A stretch of 63,275 nucleotides of DNA from Ruminococcus sp. (GTDB lineage Bacteria > Bacillota > Clostridia > Lachnospirales > Lachnospiraceae), in assembly GCA_023663085.1 (NCBI GenBank), contig JAMPIB010000012.1:1-63275 (forward strand), in the 5' to 3' direction. Of the stretch, positions 52,128 through 60,676 are shown in pieces. Each line of letters starts with the position of its first letter. Within the stretch, counting starts at the first letter, position 1. The notes beneath the pieces are model-generated. The model saw nothing but the letters and a program-made list of their open reading frames with translations. It ran no database searches and was not told where the DNA came from. The translations under genes were made by a program, and so were the position numbers.

Positions 52128-53432
52128 ATGCGCGCTTTTTTTCATACACGATCCTCAAAGACCAGAAATCCTGAAAACCACATCAAAATTTACAGGTTTC
52201 ACAGACCGCTTCTTGTTTTTTCCCTGGTATTTATTATATTGACGGCAGGAACGATACAAATAAACGCCCAGACGGATAACAGTAGTAATTTACGGGATGA
52301 TGTTCCCTTGCAGCTTTATGCGCAGGCGGCAGTTCTTATGGATGCCGACTCTGGCCGCGTTTTATATGGGAAAAATGAAAATGAAGCGCTGCCAATGGCG
52401 AGTACGACCAAGATTATGACCTGTATCCTGGCTCTGGAATACGGTGATCCGGATGCCGTTGCGGAAGTCTCCGCTTATGCGGCGAGCATGCCCAAGGTCA
52501 AGCTGTATATGCGGCAGGGAGAGAAATATCGGCTGAAAGATCTGCTCTATTCTTTGATGTTGGAGTCGCATAATGATTCAGCGGTGGCCATTGCGGAGGC
52601 GGTAGGCGGCAGCGTGGAAGGGTTTGCCGTGATGATGAATCAGAAAGCCAGAGATATCGGCTGTTATGATACCTATTTTATCACGCCGAACGGTCTGGAT
52701 GCGGTGGTAAACGATACGGGACAGATCCATTCCACGACGGCGGCGGATCTGGCGAAGATCATGGCATATTGTATCATGGATTCCCCGGCCAGAGAGCAGT
52801 TTCTTGAAATTACAAGGACCAGAGAATATCATTTTTGTGATGAGAGCGGCAGTCGGAATTTTCATTGCAGCAATCATAACAGCTTTCTGGATATGATGGA
52901 GGAGGCGCTTTCCGGTAAAACGGGTTTTACGAATAAAGCGGGATATTGTTACGTCGGGGCGGTGGAAAGCGAAGGCCGGACTTTTACGGTGGCTTTACTT
53001 GCCTGCGGCTGGCCGAATCATAAGACTTATAAATGGAGCGATATGAAGAAACTGGCGCTCTATGGCATGGAAAATTATGAGTATAACGATATCTACAAAG
53101 AACAGCAGTTCGCGGATATTCCTGTGATCGGCGGGATTGCGGGAGCGGAGGCGACGCCTTACGATAAGGCATCGGTAACAGTTGCTATTGAAAAGCCGGA
53201 GGAAAACTCCCTGCCGTATCTTCTGTGTGAGAAGGATATTGTTGAGGTCAGGACTAACCTGGCCAAAGAGATCGAAGCACCGGTATGCGTGGGGGAAAAA
53301 GTCGGGCAGGTCGCTTATTATCTGAATGATGAACTGGTAAAGTCATATGCCATTGTTACGACCGGAGAGGTAGAGGGAGTGAATTATCCGTGGGTTTTAG
53401 AGTATGTTTTGGGTCTGTTTATTCCCGCCTGA
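52128..53432 (+). CDS. D-alanyl-D-alanine carboxypeptidase, second paralogue
   Basis: A 434-residue low-molecular-weight penicillin-binding protein. An unusually long basic N-terminal region (about 28 residues) precedes one hydrophobic signal or anchor segment (LLVFSLVFIILTAGTI). The active-site motifs are STTK (MASTTKIMT), SHN (LESHNDSAVA) and KTG (LSGKTGFTNKAG). A C-terminal beta domain and a final hydrophobic stretch (WVLEYVLGLFIPA) suggest membrane attachment. It is distinct from the copy at 29366, being closer to the DacB sporulation/growth group. ATG 52128 is the only strong start, but the long N-terminus leaves some doubt; later starts would shorten the tail. Confidence 0.92.
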   Translation: MRAFFHTRSSKTRNPENHIKIYRFHRPLLVFSLVFIILTAGTIQINAQTDNSSNLRDDVPLQLYAQAAVLMDADSGRVLYGKNENEALPMASTTKIMTCILALEYGDPDAVAEVSAYAASMPKVKLYMRQGEKYRLKDLLYSLMLESHNDSAVAIAEAVGGSVEGFAVMMNQKARDIGCYDTYFITPNGLDAVVNDTGQIHSTTAADLAKIMAYCIMDSPAREQFLEITRTREYHFCDESGSRNFHCSNHNSFLDMMEEALSGKTGFTNKAGYCYVGAVESEGRTFTVALLACGWPNHKTYKWSDMKKLALYGMENYEYNDIYKEQQFADIPVIGGIAGAEATPYDKASVTVAIEKPEENSLPYLLCEKDIVEVRTNLAKEIEAPVCVGEKVGQVAYYLNDELVKSYAIVTTGEVEGVNYPWVLEYVLGLFIPA

Positions 53433-53503
53433 AAAATAACGCGGATTATTTTTGCTAATAGTTTGCATATTTTTGAAATTTTATCTAGTCGTTTTCCACA
53501 ATA

Positions 53504-53509
53504 TATGAT
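53504..53509 (+). promoter_or_regulatory. Possible -10 box of the decarboxylase cluster
   Basis: TATGAT lies about 60 bases before the first gene. The -35 region (TTATCT near 53481) is weak. Confidence 0.3.
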
Positions 53510-53570
53510 ACACTAATAAGTGTGTGTAAAGTTTTAAATTTTTTTAATAAGATAAATGGAGGGCTGAAAA

Positions 53571-54998
53571 ATGAGTACTACTTCTCAAGCGGGTCAAAGA
53601 ATCAATGCTTTGCTCGATGAAAACAGTTTCGTTGAGATTGGTGCGCTTGTCACAGCAAGAGCAACAGATTTCAACCTGAAACAGACGGAAACTCCTTCAG
53701 ACGGCGTTATTACCGGCTATGGAGTGATTGAAGGCAATCTTGTGTATGTATACAGCCAGGATGTTTCCGTATTAAATGGAACCGTTGGCGAGATGCATGC
53801 AAAGAAAATTGTCAACCTCTATGAACTGGCTATGAAGACGGGAGCTCCGGTTATCGGACTGCTTGATTCTGCCGGTCTTAGACTTCAGGAGGCAACGGAT
53901 GCGCTGAACGGTTTCGGACAGATCTACATGCAGCAGACACTGGCCTCTGGTGTGATCCCGCAGATCACGGCTGTATTCGGCACCTGCGGCGGCGGACTTG
54001 CAGTAGTTCCCGGATTGACAGATTTTACTTTTATGGAAGAGAAAAAAGCAAAATTGTTTGTAAATTCTCCGAATGCGCTTGCAGGCAACGAGATCGGCAA
54101 ATGCGATACCAGTTCCGCGGCGTTCCAGAGTGAAGAAGCAGGAACGGTAGATGTTGTCGCTGACGAAGCGTCTATCCTTGCACAGATCAGACAGTTGGTG
54201 GCTATGCTGCCCGCCAATAATGCGGAGATTGCCGTATCCGAATGCACAGATGATCTCAACAGGGGCTGCCCGGAGATCGCAAACTGTGTGGGAGATACAT
54301 CCATTGCTTTATCACAGATCGCTGATAATGGCGTTTTCGTGGAAGTAAAGCAGAATTTTGCCAAAGATATGGTAGCAGGTTTCCTGAAACTGAACGGTGC
54401 AACAATTGGTGCTGTAGCGAACCGTACAGAAGTCTGTGATGAAAACGGGGAAGTCGTTGAGAAGTTCGACGCTGTCCTGTCGGCGGCTGGCGCGCAGAAG
54501 GCTGCTGATTTTGTCAACTTCTGTGATGCTTTTGAGATTCCCGTATTGTCTCTGACAAATGTAAAAGGTTTTGAGGCTACAAAATGTTCTGAAAAGAAAA
54601 TGGCCAAAGCTGTATCCGGTCTTACATATGCGTTTGCAAATGCGACCGTGCCGAAGGTAAATGTTGTGATCGGTAAAGCATATGGCAGCGCCTATGTGGC
54701 AATGAATTCCAAGGCGCTCGGCGCTGATATCACGATAGCATGGCCGGATGCAGAGATCGGGACTATGGACGCGGCTCTGGCAGCCAAGATCATCTGTGAT
54801 GGACAAGGCTCTGAGGCAATAGATGCCTGCGCCAAAGAATATGCGGCATTACAGAATAGCGTAACAAGCGCGGCAAAGAGAGGATATGTAGACCAGATCG
54901 TAGATCCTGTGGATACAAGAAAATATGTGATCGGTGCTTTCGAAATGCTGGCGACGAAGAGCGAAGGCCGTCCGGAGAAAAAACACGGTACAGTTTAG
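53571..54998 (+). CDS. Biotin-dependent carboxyltransferase subunit (MmdA/12S-like)
   Basis: A 475-residue crotonase-fold carboxyltransferase of the acyl-CoA carboxylase beta/MmdA family, which moves CO2 between an acyl-CoA and carboxybiotin. The N-terminal domain has DGVITGYGVIEG, GAPVIGLLDSAGLRLQEA and FGTCGGGLAVVPGLTDF; the C-terminal domain has VVIGKAYGSAYVAMNSKALG and ITIAWPDAEIGTM. It is shorter than the usual 510-520 residues. GGAGGGC precedes ATG 53571. Clustering with a biotin carrier, a Na+ pump and an OadA protein suggests a membrane-coupled decarboxylase or transcarboxylase; the acyl-CoA is not known. Confidence 0.9.
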   Translation: MSTTSQAGQRINALLDENSFVEIGALVTARATDFNLKQTETPSDGVITGYGVIEGNLVYVYSQDVSVLNGTVGEMHAKKIVNLYELAMKTGAPVIGLLDSAGLRLQEATDALNGFGQIYMQQTLASGVIPQITAVFGTCGGGLAVVPGLTDFTFMEEKKAKLFVNSPNALAGNEIGKCDTSSAAFQSEEAGTVDVVADEASILAQIRQLVAMLPANNAEIAVSECTDDLNRGCPEIANCVGDTSIALSQIADNGVFVEVKQNFAKDMVAGFLKLNGATIGAVANRTEVCDENGEVVEKFDAVLSAAGAQKAADFVNFCDAFEIPVLSLTNVKGFEATKCSEKKMAKAVSGLTYAFANATVPKVNVVIGKAYGSAYVAMNSKALGADITIAWPDAEIGTMDAALAAKIICDGQGSEAIDACAKEYAALQNSVTSAAKRGYVDQIVDPVDTRKYVIGAFEMLATKSEGRPEKKHGTV

Positions 54999-55015
54999 AA
55001 AGGATGATACTTAAT

Positions 55016-55729
55016 ATGAAAAAACTATTAGCAATATTAGGTATGATTACCTGTATGATCGGATTGACGGCGTGCGGATCAGATGACGCAGCGTCAATGG
55101 ATCCGAACGAAGAAGCAATAGCAGTTGAATCCGGAGAGATGACAGTCAATTCCATACAGCAGATCGTCGCAATGGGCGGTGAGGAGCAGTATGCGGAATT
55201 AGATGCAGTTGTATATAATGCTCTGTTAAGTTTCAAAAGTGCGATGAGCGATATAGGTACTTACCTTGGTACAGACGGCGGTAATGCGGTGATAAATGGC
55301 GATGATATGGTCATCAACATCAATGTGCTCGGATCAGATCATAACGCTGTTGTGGAAATCATCTTAAACCGCACAACGGGCAGTTGTTCAGGTATTACGA
55401 CCAATGTCAGTTATTCAATGGGAGAGATCATGCAGAAGGCGGGAATGAATACCCTGCTCGGTATGGGAACGGTATTTGCGGTACTGATCCTGATCAGTCT
55501 GATCATCTATGCGTTTGGTCTGATCCCGAAACTTATGTCCGGAAAGAAGGAAGAAAAGAAAGAGACGTCTGTGGCGGCCGATAATGTCGTAGCACAGATC
55601 GTGGAAAAAGAAGAGTTAAGTGATGATCTGGAACTGGTAGCCGTTATTTCCGCAGCGATCGCTGCTTATGAAGGTTCCGGAACCACCGATGGCTTCGTTG
55701 TAAGAAGCATCAGAAAAGCACACAGATAG
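55016..55729 (+). CDS. OadG-family gamma subunit with N-terminal lipoprotein-like domain
   Basis: OadG proteins are small membrane subunits that hold the decarboxylase complex together. Normal ones are about 80-140 residues; this one is 237. Residues 1-19 are a lipoprotein signal (GMITCMIGLTAC). Then comes an extracytoplasmic domain of about 115 residues, one membrane helix near 142-165 (TLLGMGTVFAVLILISLIIYAF) and a cytoplasmic Lys/Glu-rich linker. The C-terminus (ELVAVISAAIAAYEG, VRSIRKAHR) matches the OadG end that contacts the alpha subunit. ATG 55016 is preferred over 55004, since AAAGGA (54999-55004) fits only the later start. Confidence 0.85.
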   Translation: MKKLLAILGMITCMIGLTACGSDDAASMDPNEEAIAVESGEMTVNSIQQIVAMGGEEQYAELDAVVYNALLSFKSAMSDIGTYLGTDGGNAVINGDDMVININVLGSDHNAVVEIILNRTTGSCSGITTNVSYSMGEIMQKAGMNTLLGMGTVFAVLILISLIIYAFGLIPKLMSGKKEEKKETSVAADNVVAQIVEKEELSDDLELVAVISAAIAAYEGSGTTDGFVVRSIRKAHR

Positions 55730-55743
55730 TAAATGGCAAAAAG

Positions 55744-55789
55744 CCTGAATTTGTGCCTGTGGCCCGGATGTTGCAGGCTGAGAGAAAGG
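55744..55789 (+). repeat. GCCTG-hairpin leader element, copy C
   Basis: GAATTTGTGCCTGTGGCCC..TTGCAGGCTGAGAG, matching copy A (19221-19266) at most positions. GCCTGTG can pair with TGCAGGC. It ends just before the ribosome site of the biotin carrier gene, inside the decarboxylase operon. Confidence 0.6.
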
Positions 55790-55803
55790 AATGGAGGATT
55801 AAA

Positions 55804-56178
55804 ATGAAAAATTATACAATTACCGTAAATGGAAACGTATATGATGTAGTAGTAGAGGAAGGCGCGACAAGCGGCGCACCGGTAGCAGCGGCTCCTGCGG
55901 CACCCAAGGCGGCTCCGAAAGCAGCACCCAAGGCAGCGGCTCCTGCGGCAGGCGGCGCAGCGGGAAGTATCAAGATCGAAGCAGGCGCGGCTGGTAAAGT
56001 ATTCAAAGTAGAAGCAAATGTAGGACAGGCAGTTAAAAAAGGTGATACTGTTGTAATCCTGGAGGCAATGAAAATGGAGATCCCTGTTGTGGCACCCGAA
56101 GATGGAACGGTTGCAAGCATTAATGTTGCTGTAGGCGATCCTGTAGAAGCAGGCGCTTTACTCGCTACGTTAAACTAA
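55804..56178 (+). CDS. Biotin carboxyl carrier protein of the decarboxylase complex
   Basis: A 124-residue carrier. Residues 1-20 form an N-terminal beta region (MKNYTITVNGNVYDVVVEEG). Then comes a flexible Ala/Pro/Lys linker (about 22-55, APKAAPKAAPKAA) and a biotinyl domain with the biotinylation site EAMKM near residue 86. It shuttles the carboxyl group between the soluble carboxyltransferase and the membrane beta subunit. ATG 55804 has GGAGG 8 bases upstream; the frame is open further 5' but that part is the repeated leader element. Confidence 0.95.
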   Translation: MKNYTITVNGNVYDVVVEEGATSGAPVAAAPAAPKAAPKAAPKAAAPAAGGAAGSIKIEAGAAGKVFKVEANVGQAVKKGDTVVILEAMKMEIPVVAPEDGTVASINVAVGDPVEAGALLATLN

Positions 56179-56228
56179 CTGTTTGAAAACAGTATCAAAT
56201 TTGCACAATTACTACAGGAGGTAAAAAA

Positions 56229-57377
56229 ATGGATTACATAGCAAACACGCTATCCAATCTGATTCATCAGACAGCTTTCTTTAATCTGGAATGGGGAAAC
56301 TATGTGATGATCGCGGTAGCTCTGGTATTCCTATTTCTGGCTATCAGATTTGAATTTGAACCGCTTCTGCTGGTTCCGATAGCTTTTGGTATGCTGCTTG
56401 TCAATATCTATCCGGATATTATGGCCGAGTATGGCGAAGGCGGTGCCGGTGGCGGCTTACTGTATTATTTCTATAAACTGGACGAATGGGCGATCCTGCC
56501 GTCCCTTATTTTCATGGGTGTCGGCGCGATGACAGACTTTGGGCCGTTGATCGCCAATCCGAAGAGTTTCTTACTCGGTGCGGCGGCACAGTTTGGTATC
56601 TTTGCCGCATATTTTGGCGCAATCGCCTTTGGCTTCAATGATAAAGCGGCGGCGGCGATCTCTATTATCGGTGGCGCGGATGGCCCTACCTCGATTTTCC
56701 TGGCCGGGAAATTACAGCAGACGACTCTGTTGGGGCCGATCGCGGTGGCGGCATATTCCTATATGTCTCTGGTGCCTATTATTCAGCCGCCGTTCATGAA
56801 GCTTCTGACGACCGAGAAGGAAAGAAAGATCAAAATGGCGCAGCTTCGTCCTGTAACCAAATTAGAGAGAATTTTATTCCCTATCGTCGTAACGATTGTT
56901 GTTTCTATGATCCTTCCTACGACAGCACCCCTTATCGGTATGCTGATGCTGGGTAATCTTTTCAGAGAATCGGGTGTTGTAAGGCAGTTGACGGATACGG
57001 CGTCCAATGCCCTTATGTATATCGTGGTTATTATTCTGGGTACTTCCGTTGGCGCAACAACGAGTGCCGAAGCATTCTTAAAGGCGGATACTTTAAAGAT
57101 CGTAGTGCTCGGTCTGGCGGCATTCATATTCGGTACGGTAGCCGGCGTATTGTTTGGTAAACTGATGTGTGTTATCACCAAAGGTGCCGTCAATCCGCTG
57201 ATTGGTTCTGCCGGTGTATCGGCTGTTCCCATGGCGGCGAGAGTTTCTCAGAAAGTCGGTGCCGAAGCAGATCCTACGAACTTCCTGCTGATGCACGCGA
57301 TGGGGCCTAATGTAGCAGGTGTTATCGGTACCGCGGTAGCGGCCGGAACCTTTATGGCGGTATTTGGAGTATTCTAA
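56229..57377 (+). CDS. Sodium ion-translocating decarboxylase beta subunit (OadB family)
   Basis: The 382-residue polytopic membrane subunit that decarboxylates carboxybiotin and pumps Na+ outward. It has about eleven hydrophobic segments. The conserved [15 protein letters not shown] region carries the key Asp of the Na+ channel, and [19 protein letters not shown] plus [18 protein letters not shown] match the second conserved half. ACAGGAGGT immediately precedes ATG 56229. This gene shows that decarboxylation here is used to store energy as a sodium gradient. Confidence 0.96.
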   Translation: MDYIANTLSNLIHQTAFFNLEWGNYVMIAVALVFLFLAIRFEFEPLLLVPIAFGMLLVNIYPDIMAEYGEGGAGGGLLYYFYKLDEWAILPSLIFMGVGAMTDFGPLIANPKSFLLGAAAQFGIFAAYFGAIAFGFNDKAAAAISIIGGADGPTSIFLAGKLQQTTLLGPIAVAAYSYMSLVPIIQPPFMKLLTTEKERKIKMAQLRPVTKLERILFPIVVTIVVSMILPTTAPLIGMLMLGNLFRESGVVRQLTDTASNALMYIVVIILGTSVGATTSAEAFLKADTLKIVVLGLAAFIFGTVAGVLFGKLMCVITKGAVNPLIGSAGVSAVPMAARVSQKVGAEADPTNFLLMHAMGPNVAGVIGTAVAAGTFMAVFGVF

Positions 57378-57419
57378 AAAAGTGTAACTGATATATAGAT
57401 AAGATAGGAGGAAATAGAA

Positions 57420-58847
57420 ATGGCAGAACAGGCTAAAAAACCGGTTGGAATCATGGAAACCATTCTGCGTGATGCGCATCAGTCTCTGATCGCGACAAGA
57501 ATGCCTACCGATATGATGCTTCCGATCGTAGAGAAAATGGATAAAGTTGGTTATCATGCAGTAGAGTGCTGGGGCGGTGCAACATTTGATGCCTCTCTTC
57601 GTTTTCTGAAAGAAGATCCGTGGGAGCGCTTAAGAAAGTTAAGGGATGGCTTTAAGAACACCAAACTGCAGATGCTTTTCAGAGGTCAGAATATCTTAGG
57701 GTACAGACCTTACGCAGATGATGTTGTTGACAGTTTCGTAGAAAAGTCCATTGCCAACGGTATTGATATCATTCGTATCTTCGACTGTCTGAATGATTTA
57801 AGAAACTTACAGGAGGCAGTTAATGCAACGAATAAAGTAAAAGCCAGAGAAGGCAGAGGCCATGCACAGGTAGCGCTTTCTTATACATTAGGCGATGCCT
57901 ATACCATGGAATACTGGATAGATATGGCAAAGAAAATAGAGGAAATGGGTGCGGATTCTATTTGTATCAAAGATATGGCGGGACTTCTTGTTCCTTATAA
58001 GGCTGGTGAAATGATCGCGGCCATGAAATCGGCGACCAAACTGCCGATCCAGCTCCATACACATTACACCTCCGGCGTAGCAGGCATGACTTACTTAAAA
58101 GCAGTAGAAGCGGGGGTTGACGTAATTGACTGTGCAATCTCACCGTTCGCTATGGGTACTTCACAGCCGGCTACGGAAGTTATGGTTGAGACCTTCAAGG
58201 GAACGCCTTATGATACGGGTTATGATCAGAATCTGCTTGCAGAGATCGCAGATTACTTCAGACCGTACAGAGATAAATGTCTTGCAGACGGATTGCTCAA
58301 TCCGAAGGTTATGGGCGTTGATATCAAGACATTGCTGTATCAGGTACCGGGTGGTATGCTTTCCAATATGGTGAGCCAGTTGAAAGAGCAGAATGCGGAA
58401 GATAAGTACTATGATGTTTTGAAAGAAATCCCACAGGTAAGAAAAGATCTTGGCGAGCCGCCGCTCGTAACGCCTTCTTCCCAGATCGTAGGTACGCAGG
58501 CTGTATTTAACGTACTTATGGGCGAAAGATACAAGATGGCGACCAAGGAGACCAAGGCGGTCCTTCGTGGTGAATACGGCCAGACCGTTAAACCGATGAA
58601 CCAGGAGATCATCGACAAGGTTATTCCGGGTGAAGAGAGAATTACCTGTCGTCCTGCCGACCTGTTAGAGAACGAAATGGACAAACTGGAAGCAGAAATG
58701 AAAGAGTGGAAACAGCAGGATGAAGATGTATTGTCCTATGCACTGTTCCCGCAGGTAGCGACCGATTTCTTTAAATATCGTCAGGCACAGCAGGAAAAAG
58801 TGGATATGACGCAGGCTGATACAAAGAATGCGGCGTACCCAGTTTAA
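57420..58847 (+). CDS. Oxaloacetate decarboxylase alpha subunit, carboxyltransferase domain (OadA/5S-like)
   Basis: A 475-residue TIM-barrel carboxyltransferase that removes a carboxyl group from oxaloacetate (or adds one to pyruvate) via biotin. Conserved blocks are ETILRDAHQSLIATRM, ECWGGATFDASLRFL, CIKDMAGLL (carbamylated Lys region) and IQLHTHYTSGVAG (metal-binding His pair). It lacks a C-terminal biotinyl domain, which is provided by the separate carrier gene. TAGGAGGAAAT precedes ATG 57420. Together with the MmdA-like subunit the set resembles a methylmalonyl-CoA:pyruvate transcarboxylase joined to a Na+ pump. Confidence 0.95.
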   Translation: MAEQAKKPVGIMETILRDAHQSLIATRMPTDMMLPIVEKMDKVGYHAVECWGGATFDASLRFLKEDPWERLRKLRDGFKNTKLQMLFRGQNILGYRPYADDVVDSFVEKSIANGIDIIRIFDCLNDLRNLQEAVNATNKVKAREGRGHAQVALSYTLGDAYTMEYWIDMAKKIEEMGADSICIKDMAGLLVPYKAGEMIAAMKSATKLPIQLHTHYTSGVAGMTYLKAVEAGVDVIDCAISPFAMGTSQPATEVMVETFKGTPYDTGYDQNLLAEIADYFRPYRDKCLADGLLNPKVMGVDIKTLLYQVPGGMLSNMVSQLKEQNAEDKYYDVLKEIPQVRKDLGEPPLVTPSSQIVGTQAVFNVLMGERYKMATKETKAVLRGEYGQTVKPMNQEIIDKVIPGEERITCRPADLLENEMDKLEAEMKEWKQQDEDVLSYALFPQVATDFFKYRQAQQEKVDMTQADTKNAAYPV

Positions 58848-58886
58848 ATGTGCTTTCGCGCATTTAAACAACAGTTTTGCAGAGCA

Positions 58887-58921
58887 AAACGCCTCCATCT
58901 TCGGGTGGGGGCGTTTTTTTG
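58887..58921 (+). terminator. Terminator of the decarboxylase operon
   Basis: AAACGCC and GGCGTTT bracket a CTCC-ATCTTCGGGT-GGGG stem-loop, followed by seven Ts. A smaller hairpin (AAATGTGC/GCGCATTT) precedes it. Confidence 0.92.
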
Positions 58922-58978
58922 CTGCATAAGTAGAAAGTTTCTCAACCGCGGAAGAAGGCAAAGCATTCTTCCCAAGAT

Positions 58979-59000
58979 AATTGCGGAGCAATTTTCTTGT
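58979..59000. repeat. Dispersed palindromic intergenic element, copy 3
   Basis: AATTGCGGAGCAATT (perfect palindrome arms) then TTCTTGT. It is preceded at about 58950-58972 by a GGAAGAA/TTCTTCC hairpin, the same order as copy 2 at 29239-29305. Confidence 0.55.
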
Positions 59001-59039
59001 AGAAAAAAGGAAATAAATATCGAAATTTCATTTTACATA

Positions 59040-59068
59040 TTGACTAAGATTACATAATATATTATAAT
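59040..59068 (+). promoter_or_regulatory. Promoter of the TetR-family gene
   Basis: TTGACT at 59040-59045 and TATAAT at 59063-59068, 17 bases apart. Confidence 0.8.
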
Positions 59069-59080
59069 AACATATGTTAT
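59067..59080. promoter_or_regulatory. Palindromic operator candidate at the TetR promoter
   Basis: ATAACATATGTTAT is a perfect 14-bp palindrome touching the -10 box, with partial symmetry beyond it. It is a likely autoregulatory site of the TetR protein. Confidence 0.55.
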
Positions 59081-59168
59081 AATAACTTATGATACATAGT
59101 AGTTCATCCGGCGGATACTGTGCCTTTAGTGCAGGGCCTGCCGGTTGAGAGAAAGGTATAGGGCAGGT

Positions 59169-59723
59169 ATGGCAAGAAAAGAAACGATTACAAAAAAAGA
59201 CATTTTGAAAGCGGCTTTTGAGATGGCCAGCGAAGAAGGCTTTGAGCACGTAACGGCAAGAACGCTTGCTGCGAAGGCAGGATGTTCCACACAGCCTATT
59301 TTCAGGGTCTACAAAAACATGGACGCGTTGGGGGCGGAATTGTTTGACGAGGTAATAGCCTATTTTGAAGCATATTACGAGAAATTCCCAAAGAAAAGCG
59401 AGACGCCTTTTGCTAATCTCGGACTGGCGTATATCCGCTTTGCACAGGATAATCCGAAATTATTTCAACTGTTATTTGATTCCGGGAACAGACATGGCAA
59501 GAGTCTGTACGATATCCTGAACGGTTCGGGCGGCGCTGTTGTAAAAGAAATAAATAACGCCAGATTTTTCGGCTGTAAGAATCCGAGCGCTATTTTCATG
59601 AAGATGTGGATATTCATCCACGGAGCGGCCTGCATGTCACTGACAGGGGATTATGATCTGAAAGAAGCGGAGACGATTGCTCTGTTAGAAGAGTCCTATA
59701 ATGCTTTTTTGGCAACATTATAG
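59169..59723 (+). CDS. TetR/AcrR family transcriptional regulator
   Basis: A 184-residue repressor. The N-terminal helix-turn-helix is clear (KKDILKAAFEMASEEGFEHVTARTLAAKAGCSTQPIFRVYKN). The C-terminal ligand-binding domain is helical, with FAQDNPKLFQLLFDSGN and FIHGAACMS typical of the WHG group. ATG 59169, with AGGGCAGG upstream, is preferred over an in-frame TTG at 59145. A palindrome at the promoter suggests autorepression. The ligand and further targets are unknown; no transporter lies next to it. Confidence 0.9.
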   Translation: MARKETITKKDILKAAFEMASEEGFEHVTARTLAAKAGCSTQPIFRVYKNMDALGAELFDEVIAYFEAYYEKFPKKSETPFANLGLAYIRFAQDNPKLFQLLFDSGNRHGKSLYDILNGSGGAVVKEINNARFFGCKNPSAIFMKMWIFIHGAACMSLTGDYDLKEAETIALLEESYNAFLATL

Positions 59724-59752
59724 TGAAGTGACGAAAGGAACAGGTGCTTTCT

Positions 59753-60676
59753 ATGGAGAACCGCTTTGATATTATTACGAGAATGAATAATCATTTTGCG
59801 AAAATGAGTAAGAGCCAGAAAGCAATAGCGACTTTTATCTACGATCATTACGATCAGGCGGTATTTATGACGGCGGCCAAACTTGGTGATACGGTCGGCG
59901 TCAGTGAATCCACGGTTGTCCGTTTTGCTTCTTATATCGGTTATAATGGTTATCCGGAATTTCAGAAGGATCTGGAGGAATGGGTACAGAACAAGATCAA
60001 TTCCGTGCAGAAAATTGATGCGAAATACGGAAGGAGTACACAGTCGGAGATCCTTACGTCGGTATTGAACGCCGATATTGAGAAGATCACGGATACCATA
60101 GATAATCTGGATCCAGTTGCCTTTGAGACTGCGGTAAATATTATCCTGGAGGCTAAGAATGTATATATCATGGGGATCAGAAGCTGTGCGCCTCTGGCGG
60201 ATTTTCTGCATTTTTATCTGAATATGATCCGCGGGAATGTGATGCTTCTGCGGACGACCAGTGTGTCGGAGACTTTTGAACAGATGATTCGTATTGATGA
60301 AAAAGATGCGATGATCGGCATCAGCTTTCCACGGTATTCCATGCGTACTTTAAAAGCCATGGAATTTGCCAACGACAGAAACGCCAAGGTCATCGCCATT
60401 ACGGATACGGTGCATTCTCCGATGAACCTCTATTCTTCCTGTAATCTTTTAGCAAGGAGCGACATGGTATCTATCGTCGATTCACTCGTTGCGCCGCTTA
60501 GTCTGATCAATGCGCTGGTGGTGGCGATGTGCTTAAAGCGGCCGGAAGAAGTGAAACGCAGTCTCAAAGATCTGGAATATGCGTGGAATAATTATCAGGT
60601 TTACTTGAATGATGAGATCAATTTCATCGACGAGGAACCGATGTTAAATTATCCGCTGCGGAAAGACGAATCATGA
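59753..60676 (+). CDS. MurR/RpiR family transcriptional regulator
   Basis: A 307-residue sugar-phosphate-sensing regulator. Residues about 1-80 are an RpiR-type helix-turn-helix (MSKSQKAIATFIYDHYDQA, LGDTVGVSESTVVRFASYIGYNGYPEFQ). Residues about 125-265 form a SIS domain that binds phosphosugars (VYIMGIRSCAPLADFL, IGISFPRYSMRTLKAMEFA). ATG 59753 is chosen over GTG 59744. The next gene overlaps by 4 bases (ATGA), so this regulator is co-translated with the flavoprotein. The effector sugar is not evident. Confidence 0.9.
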   Translation: MENRFDIITRMNNHFAKMSKSQKAIATFIYDHYDQAVFMTAAKLGDTVGVSESTVVRFASYIGYNGYPEFQKDLEEWVQNKINSVQKIDAKYGRSTQSEILTSVLNADIEKITDTIDNLDPVAFETAVNIILEAKNVYIMGIRSCAPLADFLHFYLNMIRGNVMLLRTTSVSETFEQMIRIDEKDAMIGISFPRYSMRTLKAMEFANDRNAKVIAITDTVHSPMNLYSSCNLLARSDMVSIVDSLVAPLSLINALVVAMCLKRPEEVKRSLKDLEYAWNNYQVYLNDEINFIDEEPMLNYPLRKDES

